Positions 16,739-26,734 of a stretch of 64,000 nt of DNA are shown one piece after another. The notes under the pieces were generated by a model. The model made no database searches and was not told the origin of the DNA. It saw nothing but the letters and a program-made list of their open reading frames with translations. Position numbers and translations under genes: made by a program. Within the stretch, counting starts at the first letter, position 1; each line of letters begins with the position of its first letter. The stretch comes from Bradyrhizobium sp. WBOS07 (GTDB lineage Bacteria; Pseudomonadota; Alphaproteobacteria; Rhizobiales; Xanthobacteraceae). The stretch covers positions 3,348,001-3,412,000 of the forward strand of contig NZ_CP029008.1 of NCBI RefSeq assembly GCF_024585165.1, written 5' to 3'.

Positions 16739-17278
16739 GTGCCCTGGATCGAAGCGAACGCCGGCGTCCCATTGACGCTGACGGTGAATGGCGTCTCCCA
16801 CCACCTGGAGGTGGACGCACGCGTGACTCTGCTCGACGCCTTGCGCGAGCATCTGCGACTGACCGGTACCAAGAAAGGCTGCGACCACGGTCAATGCGGT
16901 GCCTGCACCGTGCTGGTGAATGGCCGCCGCATCAACAGCTGCCTTTCGCTCGCCGCGATGCATGGCGCGGACGCCATCACCACGATCGAAGGCCTCGGCA
17001 CCACGGAGGCTCTGCACCCGCTGCAATCCGCGTTCGTGGCCGCCGACGGATTGCAATGCGGCTATTGCACCTCTGGCCAGATCTGCTCCGCAATCGGAAT
17101 GCTCGAGGAATGGCGCGCCGGCTGGCCGAGCCACGTCGGCGAACATGCCGCCGCCGAGCCGATCGACGCAGCCGAGATCCGCGAGCGGATGAGCGGAAAT
17201 CTCTGTCGCTGCGCAGCCTATCCGCGGATCGTCGAGGCCATCCAAAGTTATGCCGCCGACGAAGGAGCCTCCGCATGA
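16739..17278 (+). CDS. Molybdenum hydroxylase 2Fe-2S subunit (PaoA/YagT-like)
   Basis: Small electron-transfer subunit of a xanthine-oxidase-family enzyme, 179 residues. The first, plant-type cluster is bound by Cys48, Cys53, Cys56 and Cys68 ([12 protein letters not shown]), and the second by CGYC and CRC motifs further on ([22 protein letters not shown]). I chose GTG 16739 because AAGAGGAAA lies about eight bases upstream; a TTG at 16694 would add 15 unrelated residues. No Tat signal is visible, unlike E. coli PaoA, so the enzyme is probably cytoplasmic unless the start is wrong. It overlaps the next gene by four bases (ATGA). Confidence 0.88.
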   Translation: MPWIEANAGVPLTLTVNGVSHHLEVDARVTLLDALREHLRLTGTKKGCDHGQCGACTVLVNGRRINSCLSLAAMHGADAITTIEGLGTTEALHPLQSAFVAADGLQCGYCTSGQICSAIGMLEEWRAGWPSHVGEHAAAEPIDAAEIRERMSGNLCRCAAYPRIVEAIQSYAADEGASA

Positions 17279-18264
17279 TGCCCTTCGACTATCTCCGTGC
17301 CGGCAATGAAGCGGAGGCGCTTCAGGCAGCCGCGGATCGCCCCGGCGCGCGCTTCATCGCCGGCGGCACCAACCTGCTGGATCTCATGAAGCTCGGCGTC
17401 GAGCGGCCACCGCATCTGATCGACATAGGCGGGCTCGATATGCGCGCCGTGACGAAGACGTCAGAGGATGGCGTGCGTATCGGGGCGCTGGTGACGAACG
17501 CCGAGCTGGCGGCGCACCCGCTGGTGCGGGAGCGCTATCCGTTGCTGTCGCAGGCGCTCCTCGCGGGTGCATCAGGCCAACTGCGCAACAAGGCGACGAC
17601 CGCCGGCAACCTGCTTCAGCGGACCCGCTGCTACTACTTCTACGACCCTGCTTCACCCTGCAACAAGCGCGACCCGGGGACCGGCTGCGCGGCGATCGGC
17701 GGGGTTAACCGGATCATGGCGATCCTCGGCACCTCCGCGCATTGCATCGCGACTCATCCGTCCGATATGGCGGTGGCGATGCGTGCCCTGGATGCGCAAG
17801 TCGAGACGCGGCGACGGGATGGTCAAGTCGAGCGCCGTACGCTCGACGAGCTGTATCGCCTGCCGGGTGAAACGCCGCATATCGAGCACACGCTCGCGAT
17901 GGGTGAACTGATCACCGCCGTCGTGCTTCCGCCGCTGCCCAAAGGCCGCCAGCGCTACCGCAAGGTGCGCGATCGTGCATCCTATGCCTTCGCACTCGTA
18001 TCTGTCGCCGCGAGGATTGCTGTCGAAGACGGCAAGATCGCGCAAGCAGCCATGGCCTTTGGCGGGGTCGCTCCCATGCCATGGCGAGACCGTGCAGCGG
18101 AAGCACTCCTGATCGGCCAAACGCCGAGCCAGGCCCTGTTCGACCGCGTTGCGGAGGCCGTAACTTCCGAGGCGCAGGGCCATGGCGGAAACGACTTCAA
18201 GATAACGCTGCTGCGGCGGACACTTGCTGCCTGCCTCATGGACCTGACGGGGAATGCGCAATGA
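17275..18264 (+). CDS. Molybdenum hydroxylase FAD subunit (PaoB-like)
   Basis: A 329-residue FAD-binding subunit that passes electrons from the 2Fe-2S clusters to the acceptor. FAD-site motifs are [15 protein letters not shown] and, further on, [11 protein letters not shown]. The cysteine-bearing insertion ([15 protein letters not shown], then GCAAIGG) is the feature that in PaoB-type subunits binds an extra 4Fe-4S cluster. The start overlaps the 2Fe-2S gene stop (ATGA) and its own stop overlaps the next start, so the three subunits are translationally coupled. Confidence 0.88.
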   Translation: MMPFDYLRAGNEAEALQAAADRPGARFIAGGTNLLDLMKLGVERPPHLIDIGGLDMRAVTKTSEDGVRIGALVTNAELAAHPLVRERYPLLSQALLAGASGQLRNKATTAGNLLQRTRCYYFYDPASPCNKRDPGTGCAAIGGVNRIMAILGTSAHCIATHPSDMAVAMRALDAQVETRRRDGQVERRTLDELYRLPGETPHIEHTLAMGELITAVVLPPLPKGRQRYRKVRDRASYAFALVSVAARIAVEDGKIAQAAMAFGGVAPMPWRDRAAEALLIGQTPSQALFDRVAEAVTSEAQGHGGNDFKITLLRRTLAACLMDLTGNAQ

Positions 18265-20507
18265 CCGAGGCACTCCTGAAGATGGACGCGCCCTTCACGG
18301 ATAGCCTGCTCGACCGCGTGCCGGCCGCGATCGTCGGCACCGCGCTGCCGCGGATCGACGGACCGCGTAAGGTGACGGGCACCGCGCGCTACGCCGCCGA
18401 GCATTTTCCGGAGGGCATGGTGCATGGCGTCCTCCTGCGCGCACCGCTCGGATGTGGCCGGATCACCGAGGTGGGCACTGCGGAGGCCTTGGCGATGCCC
18501 GGCGTGCTCGCGGTGATCCGGGACGAACGGCTGGTCCGCAATGGCGGCAGCTTTGCCGGAGCGGCGGCGCCGGTGCAGGGAGTGAAGGACGTCGCCTATT
18601 TCGGCCAGCCGATTGGCCTCGTGGTCGCGGACAGTCTCGAGCGCGCCCGCGCGGCAGCGTTGTGCGTGCGCGTGGAATTCGATACGGCGCCCGGAGTGTT
18701 CGACATGGTGGCGGCGCGCGATACCGCGCTGCCGCCGACAGACGATATCTTCGGGCTCTTTCTTATCCATACCGAACAGGGCGATGTCGCACGTGCCGCA
18801 AGCGAGGCGGCGGCTGTGATTGACGCGGTCTGGCAGACTCCGAGCCAGAGTCATGCGGCGATGGAGCCGCACGCCTCCGTGGCAATTTGGCAGGACGGAC
18901 GACTGACCTTGCATGGATCCTATCAGTCGCCGGTCGTGACGAGGGATCAGCTGGCGACAGTGATGGGAGTGAAGCCCTCCATAGTTCGGGTCCTGTCATC
19001 CTTCGTGGGCGGCGGATTTGGCGGCAAGCTTGGAGTGATGCCCGAGGCCGTAGCGGCAGCGATCGCCGCGCAGCAGCTGGGCCGTCCCGTGAAGGTCGTG
19101 ATGACCCGTCAGCAGGTGTTCGAGATCACCGGCCGGCGGCCGATGACCTACCAGCGTGTGCGGCTTGGCGCGGATGCGGGCGGACGGCTCACAATCGTCC
19201 AGCATGAAACGATCAGCGATCAACTGGCGGGTGAGGTCTTTTTCGAACCCGCAGGCCTCGCCACGCACCTGCTTTATGCCGGCGCGAACCGACTGGTCGA
19301 CCACAAGGTCGTGCGCACCAACAAGCTACTCGGCGTTTCGATGCGCGCACCCGGCGAAGCGGTCGGACAACTCGCGCTCGAATGCGCCATGGACGAACTG
19401 GCAGAGACGTTGAAGCTCGATCCGATCGAGCTCCGCCTCCGCAACGAGCCCGAGCGGCATCCCGAAACCGGCGCCCCGTTCTCCAGCCGCGCGCTCGTGG
19501 CGTGCCTCAAACAAGGCGCAGAGCGCTTCGGCTGGTCCGCGCGCAATCGTGATCCGGGCGGGCTCCGGGACGGCGAATGGCTGGTCGGCCACGGGGTCTC
19601 GGCTGCGGCGCGCGGCAATCTGTTCGGGCCAAGCCGCGCCCGGGTGCGGATCGAAGGCGACGGGCGGGTGACCGTCGAAACCGAGATGACCGATATCGGC
19701 ACCGGCACCTACACCATCCTCGCGCAGATCGTGGCGGACTTGCTCGGCGTGGAGCTCGCTCAGGTGGACGTGCGGCTGGGCGATACCGATGATCCAGCGA
19801 GCGCCGGTTCGGGCGGCAGCTGGGGCGCGACGACGAGCGGCTCGGCGGTCTATGCTGCGTGCGCCGAACTGCGCGCCCGGCTTGCCGCTGCGGCCGGTGC
19901 GCCGGCCGATGCGATCACGCTGGCGGGCGGCGTGCTGACGGCGCCGGGAATCCGGCGGGCGATCGCCGAGCTGGTCGGCAATGGATTGGCTGTCGAAGGT
20001 GTCGTCGAGCCGGGCGAGAACAACAATCGCTTCAACCAGACGTCCTATGGCGCGCATTTCTGCGAAGTCAGGGTGCATGCGGTGACCGGCGAGGTGCGAG
20101 TCGCGCGATGGAATAGCGTGTTTGCAGCCGGCCGAATCCTCAACCTGCAAACCGCGACGTCGCAGGCGATCGGCGGCATCGTGCTCGGAATTGGCGGTGC
20201 GCTGAGCGAAGAGCTCATCCATGATCCCCGCTCCGGCAAGGTCGTCAATCGCGACCTCGGCGAGTATCACGTGGCGGTGCATGCCGACATCCCCGCTATC
20301 GACGTCCATTTCCTCGAGGAGCGGGATCCGCTGGCCAATCCCCTGTTCGCGAAAGGCGTGGGCGAACTGAGCGTGTGCGGTGCCGGCGCGGCGGTCGCCA
20401 ACGCGGTCTACAACGCCGCCGGCGTCCGCGTGCGTGAGTTTCCGATTACCCTCGACAAGCTTCTGCCTGGCTTGCCGCCGCTATCGAGCACCCTCGCGCG
20501 GACGTGA
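18261..20507 (+). CDS. Molybdenum hydroxylase molybdopterin-binding subunit (PaoC-like)
   Basis: The catalytic subunit, 748 residues, carrying the molybdopterin cytosine dinucleotide cofactor. Family landmarks are [15 protein letters not shown] near the N-terminus, [11 protein letters not shown] in the middle, and [12 protein letters not shown] with Glu702 as the expected active-site base. Aldehydes or N-heterocycles are the usual substrates; the PaoABC-like subunit order suggests an aldehyde oxidoreductase. The chaperone needed for cofactor insertion (XdhC/PaoD) is not next to it, so it must be encoded elsewhere. Confidence 0.88.
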   Translation: MTEALLKMDAPFTDSLLDRVPAAIVGTALPRIDGPRKVTGTARYAAEHFPEGMVHGVLLRAPLGCGRITEVGTAEALAMPGVLAVIRDERLVRNGGSFAGAAAPVQGVKDVAYFGQPIGLVVADSLERARAAALCVRVEFDTAPGVFDMVAARDTALPPTDDIFGLFLIHTEQGDVARAASEAAAVIDAVWQTPSQSHAAMEPHASVAIWQDGRLTLHGSYQSPVVTRDQLATVMGVKPSIVRVLSSFVGGGFGGKLGVMPEAVAAAIAAQQLGRPVKVVMTRQQVFEITGRRPMTYQRVRLGADAGGRLTIVQHETISDQLAGEVFFEPAGLATHLLYAGANRLVDHKVVRTNKLLGVSMRAPGEAVGQLALECAMDELAETLKLDPIELRLRNEPERHPETGAPFSSRALVACLKQGAERFGWSARNRDPGGLRDGEWLVGHGVSAAARGNLFGPSRARVRIEGDGRVTVETEMTDIGTGTYTILAQIVADLLGVELAQVDVRLGDTDDPASAGSGGSWGATTSGSAVYAACAELRARLAAAAGAPADAITLAGGVLTAPGIRRAIAELVGNGLAVEGVVEPGENNNRFNQTSYGAHFCEVRVHAVTGEVRVARWNSVFAAGRILNLQTATSQAIGGIVLGIGGALSEELIHDPRSGKVVNRDLGEYHVAVHADIPAIDVHFLEERDPLANPLFAKGVGELSVCGAGAAVANAVYNAAGVRVREFPITLDKLLPGLPPLSSTLART

Positions 20508-20658
20508 CGTCCGCGGCCGCTCTCTCGCCAACCCGGTTGCCCCACGTTTTGCGTAGTCCTTTCCCGCGCGGACGCTGCTTCGCACATCAGCATGCGGGCG
20601 CAACAAGACTGCACGACCCGCCACCCTCAGCCGGCATCCGATCAAGAAGGAGTCTATC

Positions 20659-20967
20659 GTGAAGCACTATCTTCTCTTCTTGGAGTTTGGAAAGTCGTAC
20701 GAGGCCCGCAGGCCGGAGTTTCGCAATGCTCACCTCGCGAAGGCCTGGGCCGCGGCCGAGCGCGGCGAGCTCGTCCTTGCCGGTGCGCTCACCAATCCGC
20801 TCGATACCGGCGTCATTCTCTTCAAAGGGGAGAGCGAGGAGGTCGTCGAGAGATTCGTGAAGGAAGACCCCTATGTGAACAACGGGCTCATCCAAAGCTG
20901 GCGCATTCGCGAATGGACGACGGTCGTCGGGCAAGATGCGTCGGCGCAATTATGGCCGGAGCGATGA
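20659..20967 (+). CDS. YciI-like protein
   Basis: A 102-residue YciI-family protein with a ferredoxin-like alpha+beta fold. The typical YLLFLEFG first strand, LAKAWAAAERGELVLAGAL helix and strand, and DPYVNNGLIQSWRIREW ending are all present. Family members are small dimeric proteins, some with dehydrochlorinase-like or ligand-binding roles; none can be assigned here. The GTG start at 20659 has AAGAAGGAG about eight bases before it. It is about 150 bases downstream of the hydroxylase and could be its last operon gene. Confidence 0.8.
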   Translation: MKHYLLFLEFGKSYEARRPEFRNAHLAKAWAAAERGELVLAGALTNPLDTGVILFKGESEEVVERFVKEDPYVNNGLIQSWRIREWTTVVGQDASAQLWPER

Positions 20968-21043
20968 CAGTGCACCAATGTCATCTCTGACAGCGCTGGT
21001 CAGGGCAAACGATCGTGCATTGTCACCGTTCTCTCGCAATTTT

Positions 21044-21457
21044 TCACCCGACCTTGGCGAGCGCGATCAGCCGGAAATCCTCCAGCGCCGCGTGCCGATG
21101 CGGAGCGACGTCGCGCTGGTAGGTCTCGGTGTCGACGATCGCGCGGAAGGTGGCGAAGTCGCCGTATTCATTGAGCGCCGCTTCGTCCCAGCGTTCGCCC
21201 GGCGAGCCGACGATGGGCGCCAGGACCGGGACGGAGAATACCCGCACGAGCGGCTTACCGGCCGCCAGACGCCGGAATGCCGGCCTGTAGCGTTCATTGA
21301 AGGCTTCGCGGCCTGAGCAGGGCGCGGCGTCGAAGCCATCCTCGTAACGCGCCTGCGCGCGGTATCGCAGAAGATTGAGCATGTAGACCGGCTGGCCGGA
21401 TGGGATCGCGCGCTCGGCGGCGTCGAGGGCTTGCAGGGTGATTTCGATCGGGTTCAT
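21044..21457 (-). CDS. DUF1330 family protein
   Basis: A 137-residue protein with the DUF1330 dimeric alpha+beta-barrel pattern, PVYMLNLLRYR near residue 25 and later RWDEAALNEYGDFATF. The family has no established function. I chose ATG 21457, four codons inside the longest frame, because GGGAAG is placed upstream. It is divergent from the LysR gene at 21565 with about 100 bases between them, the classical arrangement of a LysR target. Confidence 0.75.
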   Translation of the reverse strand: MNPIEITLQALDAAERAIPSGQPVYMLNLLRYRAQARYEDGFDAAPCSGREAFNERYRPAFRRLAAGKPLVRVFSVPVLAPIVGSPGERWDEAALNEYGDFATFRAIVDTETYQRDVAPHRHAALEDFRLIALAKVG

Positions 21458-21564
21458 CGGTCTTCCCATGTTTCGAGCGCCGCAGAATGCGCGCTGACGC
21501 TCTCCAATTAGGGGGTTCGGAAAACCTCTTGTAGTGACCGGTCAGCCATGATTGTGTGGACTTC

Positions 21565-22500
21565 ATGTCCACAACGACCTTGCCTCCCGATCTCTCCCGT
21601 CTGCTCGCCTTCGTCCGCGTGGTCGAGGCGGGCTCGTTCGCCGAAGCGGCGCGGCGTGCGGGGACGACCACCTCGGCGATGTCCAAGGCGGTTGCCCGCT
21701 TGGAACAGGCTCGCGGGGTGCGGCTCTTGCATCGTTCAACGCACTCGTTGGCGCTGACCGACGAGGGCGACAGGCTGATGACGGCGGGACGCGCCTTGGT
21801 CGAAAGTCTCGCCCGTGTGCAATCCGCGCTCGGCGAAGTCGCACGCGACGATGGCGGACGGGTGCGCGTGACTGCCCCCGCCTCGTTCGCGCGCGCCTGC
21901 ATCCTGCCGCGGCTGCCCGCGTTCCTGCGGGAACGGCCGGAAATCGAGATCGAGGTCAAATTCCGCAACGAGATTCTCGATCTCGCCGCGGAAGGCGTCG
22001 ACGTCGCGATCCGCTCAGGGCCCCTCGACCGCACGCCCGGCCATCAGGCGCGACGGCTTTGCACGTTCTCCTGGATCGCCTGCGCCGCGCCCGCCTATCT
22101 GAAGGCGCGCGGCGCGCCGGCCACTCCCTTTGAGCTTTCCGCGCACGACCACGTCGGCTTCCGCAATCCCGCGAGCGGTCAGATCCTGACCTGGCGCTTC
22201 GCCGACCCGCGCGGCAAAGCACCCATTCGCCTCACGCCCAAGCCCAAGCACATTTGCGACGACGCGCATGCCTCGCTCGCATTGATCGCGAATGGGTTCG
22301 GGATCGGCTGGGGGCCGGCATGGCTGGTCCACGAAGATCTTCGCGCCGGCCGGCTGGTCGAGGTGCTGGCGCCCTGGCGCGCGCCTGGGGAACCCCTGTG
22401 GATGCTGCGCACCTCGGGTCGCCGCCCACCCCTGCGCACACAGCGCGTCATGTCGTTCCTCAACACGCTTCCCGCCGCGTTCAGCGACAAGGCAGCGTGA
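21565..22500 (+). CDS. LysR family transcriptional regulator
   Basis: A 311-residue LysR-type regulator. The winged helix-turn-helix spans about residues 10-65 (LLAFVRVVEAGSFAEAARRAG, then TTSAMSKAVARLE) and the effector domain starts near GRVRVTAPAS. The ending RPPLRTQRVMSFLNTL is typical of the CrgA/AaeR-like branch. I use ATG 21565; a GTG three codons upstream is possible. It is divergent from the DUF1330 gene, which is its likely target. Confidence 0.87.
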   Translation: MSTTTLPPDLSRLLAFVRVVEAGSFAEAARRAGTTTSAMSKAVARLEQARGVRLLHRSTHSLALTDEGDRLMTAGRALVESLARVQSALGEVARDDGGRVRVTAPASFARACILPRLPAFLRERPEIEIEVKFRNEILDLAAEGVDVAIRSGPLDRTPGHQARRLCTFSWIACAAPAYLKARGAPATPFELSAHDHVGFRNPASGQILTWRFADPRGKAPIRLTPKPKHICDDAHASLALIANGFGIGWGPAWLVHEDLRAGRLVEVLAPWRAPGEPLWMLRTSGRRPPLRTQRVMSFLNTLPAAFSDKAA

Positions 22501-22564
22501 GGCATCGGCCGTCAGCGAAATCTGGGCACCAAGAACGGCTCCAGCTCGTGGGAATTGGGCCTCG

Positions 22565-22768
22565 CTATGCTGGAAGCCGCGACCGATAGGGCGCAGTCAG
22601 CAGCAGCATGAAAAACGCTCTTTCCGCCTGGTACTTGGCGGCGGGTCGACTTGCTTCCCGGCCCTGCGCCGCGACGGCTCCCTGGCTGGTGCAGACACTC
22701 CAGGCCCATCTTTTTCGCCTGCGCTGCACCAGGACCACCTCGAATATCGGAAACTCCGGACTGACCAT
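22565..22768 (-). CDS. Small hypothetical protein
   Basis: A 67-residue frame within the 450-base gap between the LysR and LuxR genes. It reads MVSPEFPIFEVVLVQRRRKRW and continues with AWSVCTSQG, an AAKYQAERAFFMLLL helix and a short basic tail. The residue pattern looks like real protein and resembles a type of short Trp/Arg-rich protein seen in Bradyrhizobium, but no function is known. The start could be 24 codons earlier, at 22840. Confidence 0.45.
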   Translation of the reverse strand: MVSPEFPIFEVVLVQRRRKRWAWSVCTSQGAVAAQGREASRPAAKYQAERAFFMLLLTAPYRSRLPA

Positions 22769-22829
22769 TGCTGCCGCTTCTCGCCCAATATCCAACCAAT
22801 TAGACTTCAACCCGGAGGATTGACTTGTG

Positions 22830-22851
22830 TCTTCACCCATTTGGGTGAAGA
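22830..22851. promoter_or_regulatory. Perfect inverted repeat, possible operator
   Basis: Ten-base arms (TCTTCACCCA and TGGGTGAAGA) are separated by TT. There is no T run, so it does not look like a terminator. It lies upstream of the small gene at 22565-22768 and about 100 bases beyond the end of the LuxR-type gene, so it could be an operator for the small gene. Confidence 0.4.
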
Positions 22852-22948
22852 GGGAGTCTGCGCATTCCGGAGCAAAGTCTGGTCCAGACCGTCGCGTGTC
22901 GGATCAGGACGGGCGATGAGGGGATATGTCCGCGGATGGAAAAACCGT

Positions 22949-24046
22949 CTAGCCGCCGCGCAATGCCTTGCCGGCAAGCAGGCTGACGAGCTCCTGCTGA
23001 CGGGAAAGACCGGTCTTTGAAAGCACGGCTTTGAGCTGCGTGCGCACGGTCTCTCGCGCAACGCCGAATGTCGCTGCGAGCGCATCGATCGATGCGGCCT
23101 GTGCAACGCCACGTGCGACCTGGGCCTCTGCCGGCGTCAGGTCGAAAAGCCCTTGCAGGACTTCCGCACTCGGTACCGCGCCGCGGTCGACCGGGGTCAC
23201 GACGAGCATGAAGGTGGCTCGCGTGAAGATATCGCGTGCCGATCCGCGCACCGGGATGACATGCAGGACCATCGGTACGCGATCCATCGCCGCTGCGACG
23301 GCAACGGACTTGACGATCCCATTGTTGCCGACCAACGGCGTCCCCACTGCTGCCAGGAACAATTCGTCCGCGGCAGCATCGGTCAAGGTCAACCGCTCGG
23401 CGCGGTCGTGGAACAGCGACGGCATCAGCGCTTCGAACAAGCCGTTTGCCGCGAGCAACCGGCCGCGTTCGCGCAATATCGCTCCGGGCAGCCCGATCGC
23501 CTGCAACGCATCGGCTTGGGCGCGCGCGTGCTCGAAACCGAGTCGGCTCGCGGTCAGCGACGCCCGAGCCAGATGCGGCCTCAAGTCATCGAGGAACGAG
23601 ACGACGTCGCGCGGCACCGGTCCGTTGTCCTGGTGTCGCGGCATGACGATCGCGATCGAATCGCCGCTCGGTATCGGGATGATCGTCCCGGCTCGGTAGC
23701 CGAGCCCGTGCTGACGGTAGAAATCGCGGTACACGTCATTGGTCGCGATCTCCTCCTCCGACAGCAGGTCTCCGTCATTGAGGAAGCCGGCGTAATTGAG
23801 CGCGGCGGCACGCGGCAGCAACGGATCGCGCTCGCTCCATCCCTCGTTCAGGAAAACGGGCATGGTCTGGTCGAAATTATGGGAGTTGACCGCGCTGAGG
23901 TAGCCGTCGCGGACGGCGAAAAGCAGGCCGCCATTCCCGCCGATCGCGATACCGATTTCACTGAGGACCTCGGGCCACAATGACGGTATCAGCCCGGCCT
24001 CGTAGATGCGATCAATCAGATGATCGAGATGCCCAGATCCACTCAT
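22949..24046 (-). CDS. LuxR-type helix-turn-helix transcriptional regulator
   Basis: A 365-residue regulator whose last 65 residues form a LuxR/FixJ-type helix-turn-helix (FDLTPAEAQVARGVAQ, SIDALAATFGVARETVRTQLK). The N-terminal 290 residues are a sensory part of unknown ligand; they lack a recognisable autoinducer-binding or receiver domain. This layout is common in orphan LuxR proteins of rhizobia. I chose ATG 24046 (MSGSGHLDHLIDRIYEAG); upstream in-frame residues look non-coding. Confidence 0.82.
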   Translation of the reverse strand: MSGSGHLDHLIDRIYEAGLIPSLWPEVLSEIGIAIGGNGGLLFAVRDGYLSAVNSHNFDQTMPVFLNEGWSERDPLLPRAAALNYAGFLNDGDLLSEEEIATNDVYRDFYRQHGLGYRAGTIIPIPSGDSIAIVMPRHQDNGPVPRDVVSFLDDLRPHLARASLTASRLGFEHARAQADALQAIGLPGAILRERGRLLAANGLFEALMPSLFHDRAERLTLTDAAADELFLAAVGTPLVGNNGIVKSVAVAAAMDRVPMVLHVIPVRGSARDIFTRATFMLVVTPVDRGAVPSAEVLQGLFDLTPAEAQVARGVAQAASIDALAATFGVARETVRTQLKAVLSKTGLSRQQELVSLLAGKALRGG

Positions 24047-24152
24047 GCGCTGCGCGAAGGAGCCAATGACGCAAATTATAGCGGGATGATCAAGCGACGC
24101 AATCAGCCACAAGGAGGGGGGCCCGGATCCTGCCGTGGAACCAGCTGGCTCC

Positions 24153-24908
24153 TCACCCGCGGCGTGACAAGAAATCCAGCACGCCGGTCTTGTAGACCTT
24201 GTCGCCGACCGCGCGCATGTGGTCGCGATTGGGAATGTCGAGCACTTCGGAGCCCGGGATGATCGCACCCAGCGCGCTGGCGGAGCCGGCGACGTCGTCG
24301 GTCGAGCCGACCGCGATCAGTACCGGCACGTCGATGCGCGCGGCTTGCTCCCGGGTCATGAGGTCGCGCGTGCCGCGCAGGCAGGCGGCGAGCGCACGAT
24401 GATCGGAGCGGGTCTGGTCGGCGAAGGCACGGAAAGTACGCCCCACGGGATCGGTGACCTCGTCCAGCGAGGGCGCCTCCAGCGCTTTCGCCACGGTCTC
24501 GCCGGGCCCGGTGCCTTCGATCAGCCCGCCGATGCCGATGCCGCCGAGGATCGCCGAGCGCAGCCGCTGCGGCTCGTTGAGGGAGAGCCACGCCGCCATC
24601 CGTCCGCCCATCGAATAGCCCATGATGTCGGCCTGCGGGATGGCGAGATGATCCATCAGCGCCAGCACGTCGCCGGCCATGGTCGGAATCGAATATTGCG
24701 CGGGCTCGTACAGCTTGGCGCTGTCGCCGTGGCCGCGATTGTCGAGCGCGATGACGCGGCGGCCGTTCTTGCGCAGCTCCGAGACCCAGGTCGGATAGAC
24801 CCAGTTCACGTTCTTGCTGGAGGCAAAGCCGTGCACCAGGATGATCGGATCGCCCTCGCCTTCGTCGAGATAGGCAATTTCAACAGCGCCGTTGTGAAAG
24901 CTCGGCAT
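24153..24908 (-). CDS. Alpha/beta hydrolase
   Basis: A 251-residue alpha/beta-hydrolase-fold enzyme. The oxyanion-hole strand IILVHGF (residues 22-28), the nucleophile elbow GYSMGG with Ser99, a probable acid in GSTDD and the catalytic His in NRDHM are all visible. Length and order fit small esterases or lactonases of the 3-oxoadipate enol-lactonase-like group; the substrate cannot be read. I chose the ATG at 24908 because it starts directly before the first strand; an upstream extension is Arg/Pro-rich and unlike the family. Confidence 0.85.
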   Translation of the reverse strand: MPSFHNGAVEIAYLDEGEGDPIILVHGFASSKNVNWVYPTWVSELRKNGRRVIALDNRGHGDSAKLYEPAQYSIPTMAGDVLALMDHLAIPQADIMGYSMGGRMAAWLSLNEPQRLRSAILGGIGIGGLIEGTGPGETVAKALEAPSLDEVTDPVGRTFRAFADQTRSDHRALAACLRGTRDLMTREQAARIDVPVLIAVGSTDDVAGSASALGAIIPGSEVLDIPNRDHMRAVGDKVYKTGVLDFLSRRG

Positions 24909-25025
24909 CTTCAGTTCCGTGAGGATGTTGAGGGAATGGATTGATCTTAGACCACGATCCGGAAAAGTGTGCAGCGGTTTTCCGGCAACATCGTGCTCAA
25001 ACAATAGCCCGAAGCGGCTCGCGCC

Positions 25026-26162
25026 TCAGGCCGTCGCGACCGCGTTGGCGAGTGCGGCCTCGGTTGCGATCCGCGCCTTGCGCAGCCGGCGCGCCCGCCT
25101 GCGGTCGCACCAGGCCTGGGTCAGGCGCTCGGTGGTCGCCTTGATGGAGGACAGAAGACCGAACAACGTCAGCACCGCGCCGAACAGCCACATCGCCAGA
25201 TCGAACGCGCCGCCGATCAATAGCAGCGCGCCGCGGCCGAGCAGCTTGATGATCGCACGCGTCTTGCTGCCTTGCGCTTCGGCAAGCCGCGCCGCGTGCG
25301 CGACGTCCTTCGGGCCTTCGGCGATGCGCAAGGTATCCATCGCCCCGCGCGTGCCGGTCTTGCCGGCGACGCGGGTGACGTCCTTGCCCAGCCGCACCAG
25401 CGCGCCGGCCTTCTCGGCCCGGAACGCAGCCTTGATCGCGCTCACCGTCTCGCCCGGACGGAGCACCGAGCCTTTGGCGACCGCATTGCGGAGCATCGGC
25501 GTATCGACGACCTCGCGCGCGGAGCGGCCCGCCCATGTGGCGAGCCCCTCGCCGAGCCGCCCGACCTTGCGCGCATCCTTCACCAGCGTCAGTCCGGCGC
25601 GCACCGGCGCCGCACCACCGGCGGACACGTAGGTTGCCGCCGTCACCGCAAGGCCGGCGGCCGCGAGCCCGAGCACGAGGCGATCGGTGTCCTCGCCCAT
25701 GGCGAGGTGCTTGCCCTCGCGGACGATGTCCCTGATGTCGCCAAACACGAAGAGATCGCCGGCGACCGTTCCCGACAGGCTCGCGACATCGTCGGCATTG
25801 CCGGTGACGAGGCCGGTGGCAAATCGCTTGGCCAATTGCGAAGTGGAATTCTCGGCCTTGACCGCATCGCTGACGCGGCTCAGGAGATCGTCCGGCAGCG
25901 CGATGTTGCGGTCGCGCGCGAGCGCGACGAAACTGTCGGCGAGATCGGCGTCTCCGGCCGCGAGCGCGGCCTCGATGTTGTCCTGAACCACCCGCTCGTT
26001 CTGCCGCAGCAGCGCATCGAGCTTCAGCTCGGACAGCACGGCGGGATCGTCCTGGGCGGCAAGGATCGCACCGGCCTCACGGGCATGCGGCGCCACCTGC
26101 GCGAGCAGGAAGCTGCACGCGGCAATACCCGCCAACGCCGTACTGATTCGCAGCCACTTCAT
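25026..26162 (-). CDS. Hypothetical membrane protein
   Basis: A 378-residue protein I cannot name. It opens with a signal-anchor or signal peptide (WLRISTALAGIAACSFLLAQVA), then a mainly helical region, a hydrophobic Gly/Ala-rich stretch near residues 175-200 (LVLGLAAAGLAVTAATYVSAGG), a basic middle, and two or three hydrophobic segments near residues 310-345 (LLGRGALLLIGGAFDLAMW). The tail is strongly basic (RRRARRLRKAR). It looks like a conserved inner-membrane protein of the Nitrobacteraceae. No neighbour gives a clue to its role. Confidence 0.65.
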   Translation of the reverse strand: MKWLRISTALAGIAACSFLLAQVAPHAREAGAILAAQDDPAVLSELKLDALLRQNERVVQDNIEAALAAGDADLADSFVALARDRNIALPDDLLSRVSDAVKAENSTSQLAKRFATGLVTGNADDVASLSGTVAGDLFVFGDIRDIVREGKHLAMGEDTDRLVLGLAAAGLAVTAATYVSAGGAAPVRAGLTLVKDARKVGRLGEGLATWAGRSAREVVDTPMLRNAVAKGSVLRPGETVSAIKAAFRAEKAGALVRLGKDVTRVAGKTGTRGAMDTLRIAEGPKDVAHAARLAEAQGSKTRAIIKLLGRGALLLIGGAFDLAMWLFGAVLTLFGLLSSIKATTERLTQAWCDRRRARRLRKARIATEAALANAVATA

Positions 26163-26469
26163 GTGGAACAGCCCGGATGCCCCTGGGATCGCTCGCGCCG
26201 ACAATTCGTCTTTCGTCTCGAATGCACGTGCCCACAGAGATAGTATGCCAAAATTGCGACACAACGTCCCCGACGAAAGAAGGGCTTCTCTCAGGCCGCA
26301 AGATTGTGTCGAATTTGCATGAGCAAATGAGCATGGGGCAATTGCGGAGCTTTCGGTTCCGCCGGACTAGCAATCAGCTGCACCCGCCAGTATGGTCCGC
26401 GGCGCCTTAAAGATGCCGCGTCAGTTCTTGATTGTGTCTGCCGCCATTGCCACTCCAGGATGAGTTACG
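26163..26469. other. Intergenic region between divergent genes
   Basis: About 300 bases separate the hypothetical membrane protein gene and the zinc-finger gene. A GCGACACAA/TTGTGTCG inverted pair is present with about 45 bases between the arms, too far apart to be convincing. No gene is seen. Confidence 0.35.
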
Positions 26470-26715
26470 ATGTCCGACCATGTCGTCCCGCACTTCCACA
26501 ACGATGCCGGTGTCCCCGTCATCGAGATCGGCTCGCAAGAGTTCATGTGCGTGGGCGCCAACCCTCCGTTCGACCATCCGCACGTCTTCCTCGACCTCGG
26601 CAACGACAACGAGATCATCTGCCCCTATTGCTCGACGCTGTACCGCTTCGCGGCCGACCTGAAGGCGGGCGAAGCCCGCCCGCCGGAATGCGTCCTGAAG
26701 GACAAGGTGGCCTGA
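26470..26715 (+). CDS. zf-CHCC zinc-finger domain protein
   Basis: An 81-residue protein of the CHCC zinc-finger family, related to the zinc-binding region of mitochondrial complex I subunit NDUFS6. The ligands are Cys27, a His in DHPH (36 or 38), Cys51 and Cys54 (IICPYCSTLYRF). Bacterial members are small soluble proteins thought to be linked to respiratory complex I, but this is not proven here. It ends about 20 bases before the monooxygenase gene and is probably cotranscribed with it. Confidence 0.85.
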   Translation: MSDHVVPHFHNDAGVPVIEIGSQEFMCVGANPPFDHPHVFLDLGNDNEIICPYCSTLYRFAADLKAGEARPPECVLKDKVA

Positions 26716-26734
26716 CCGTATCCGTCGGTCAGGG

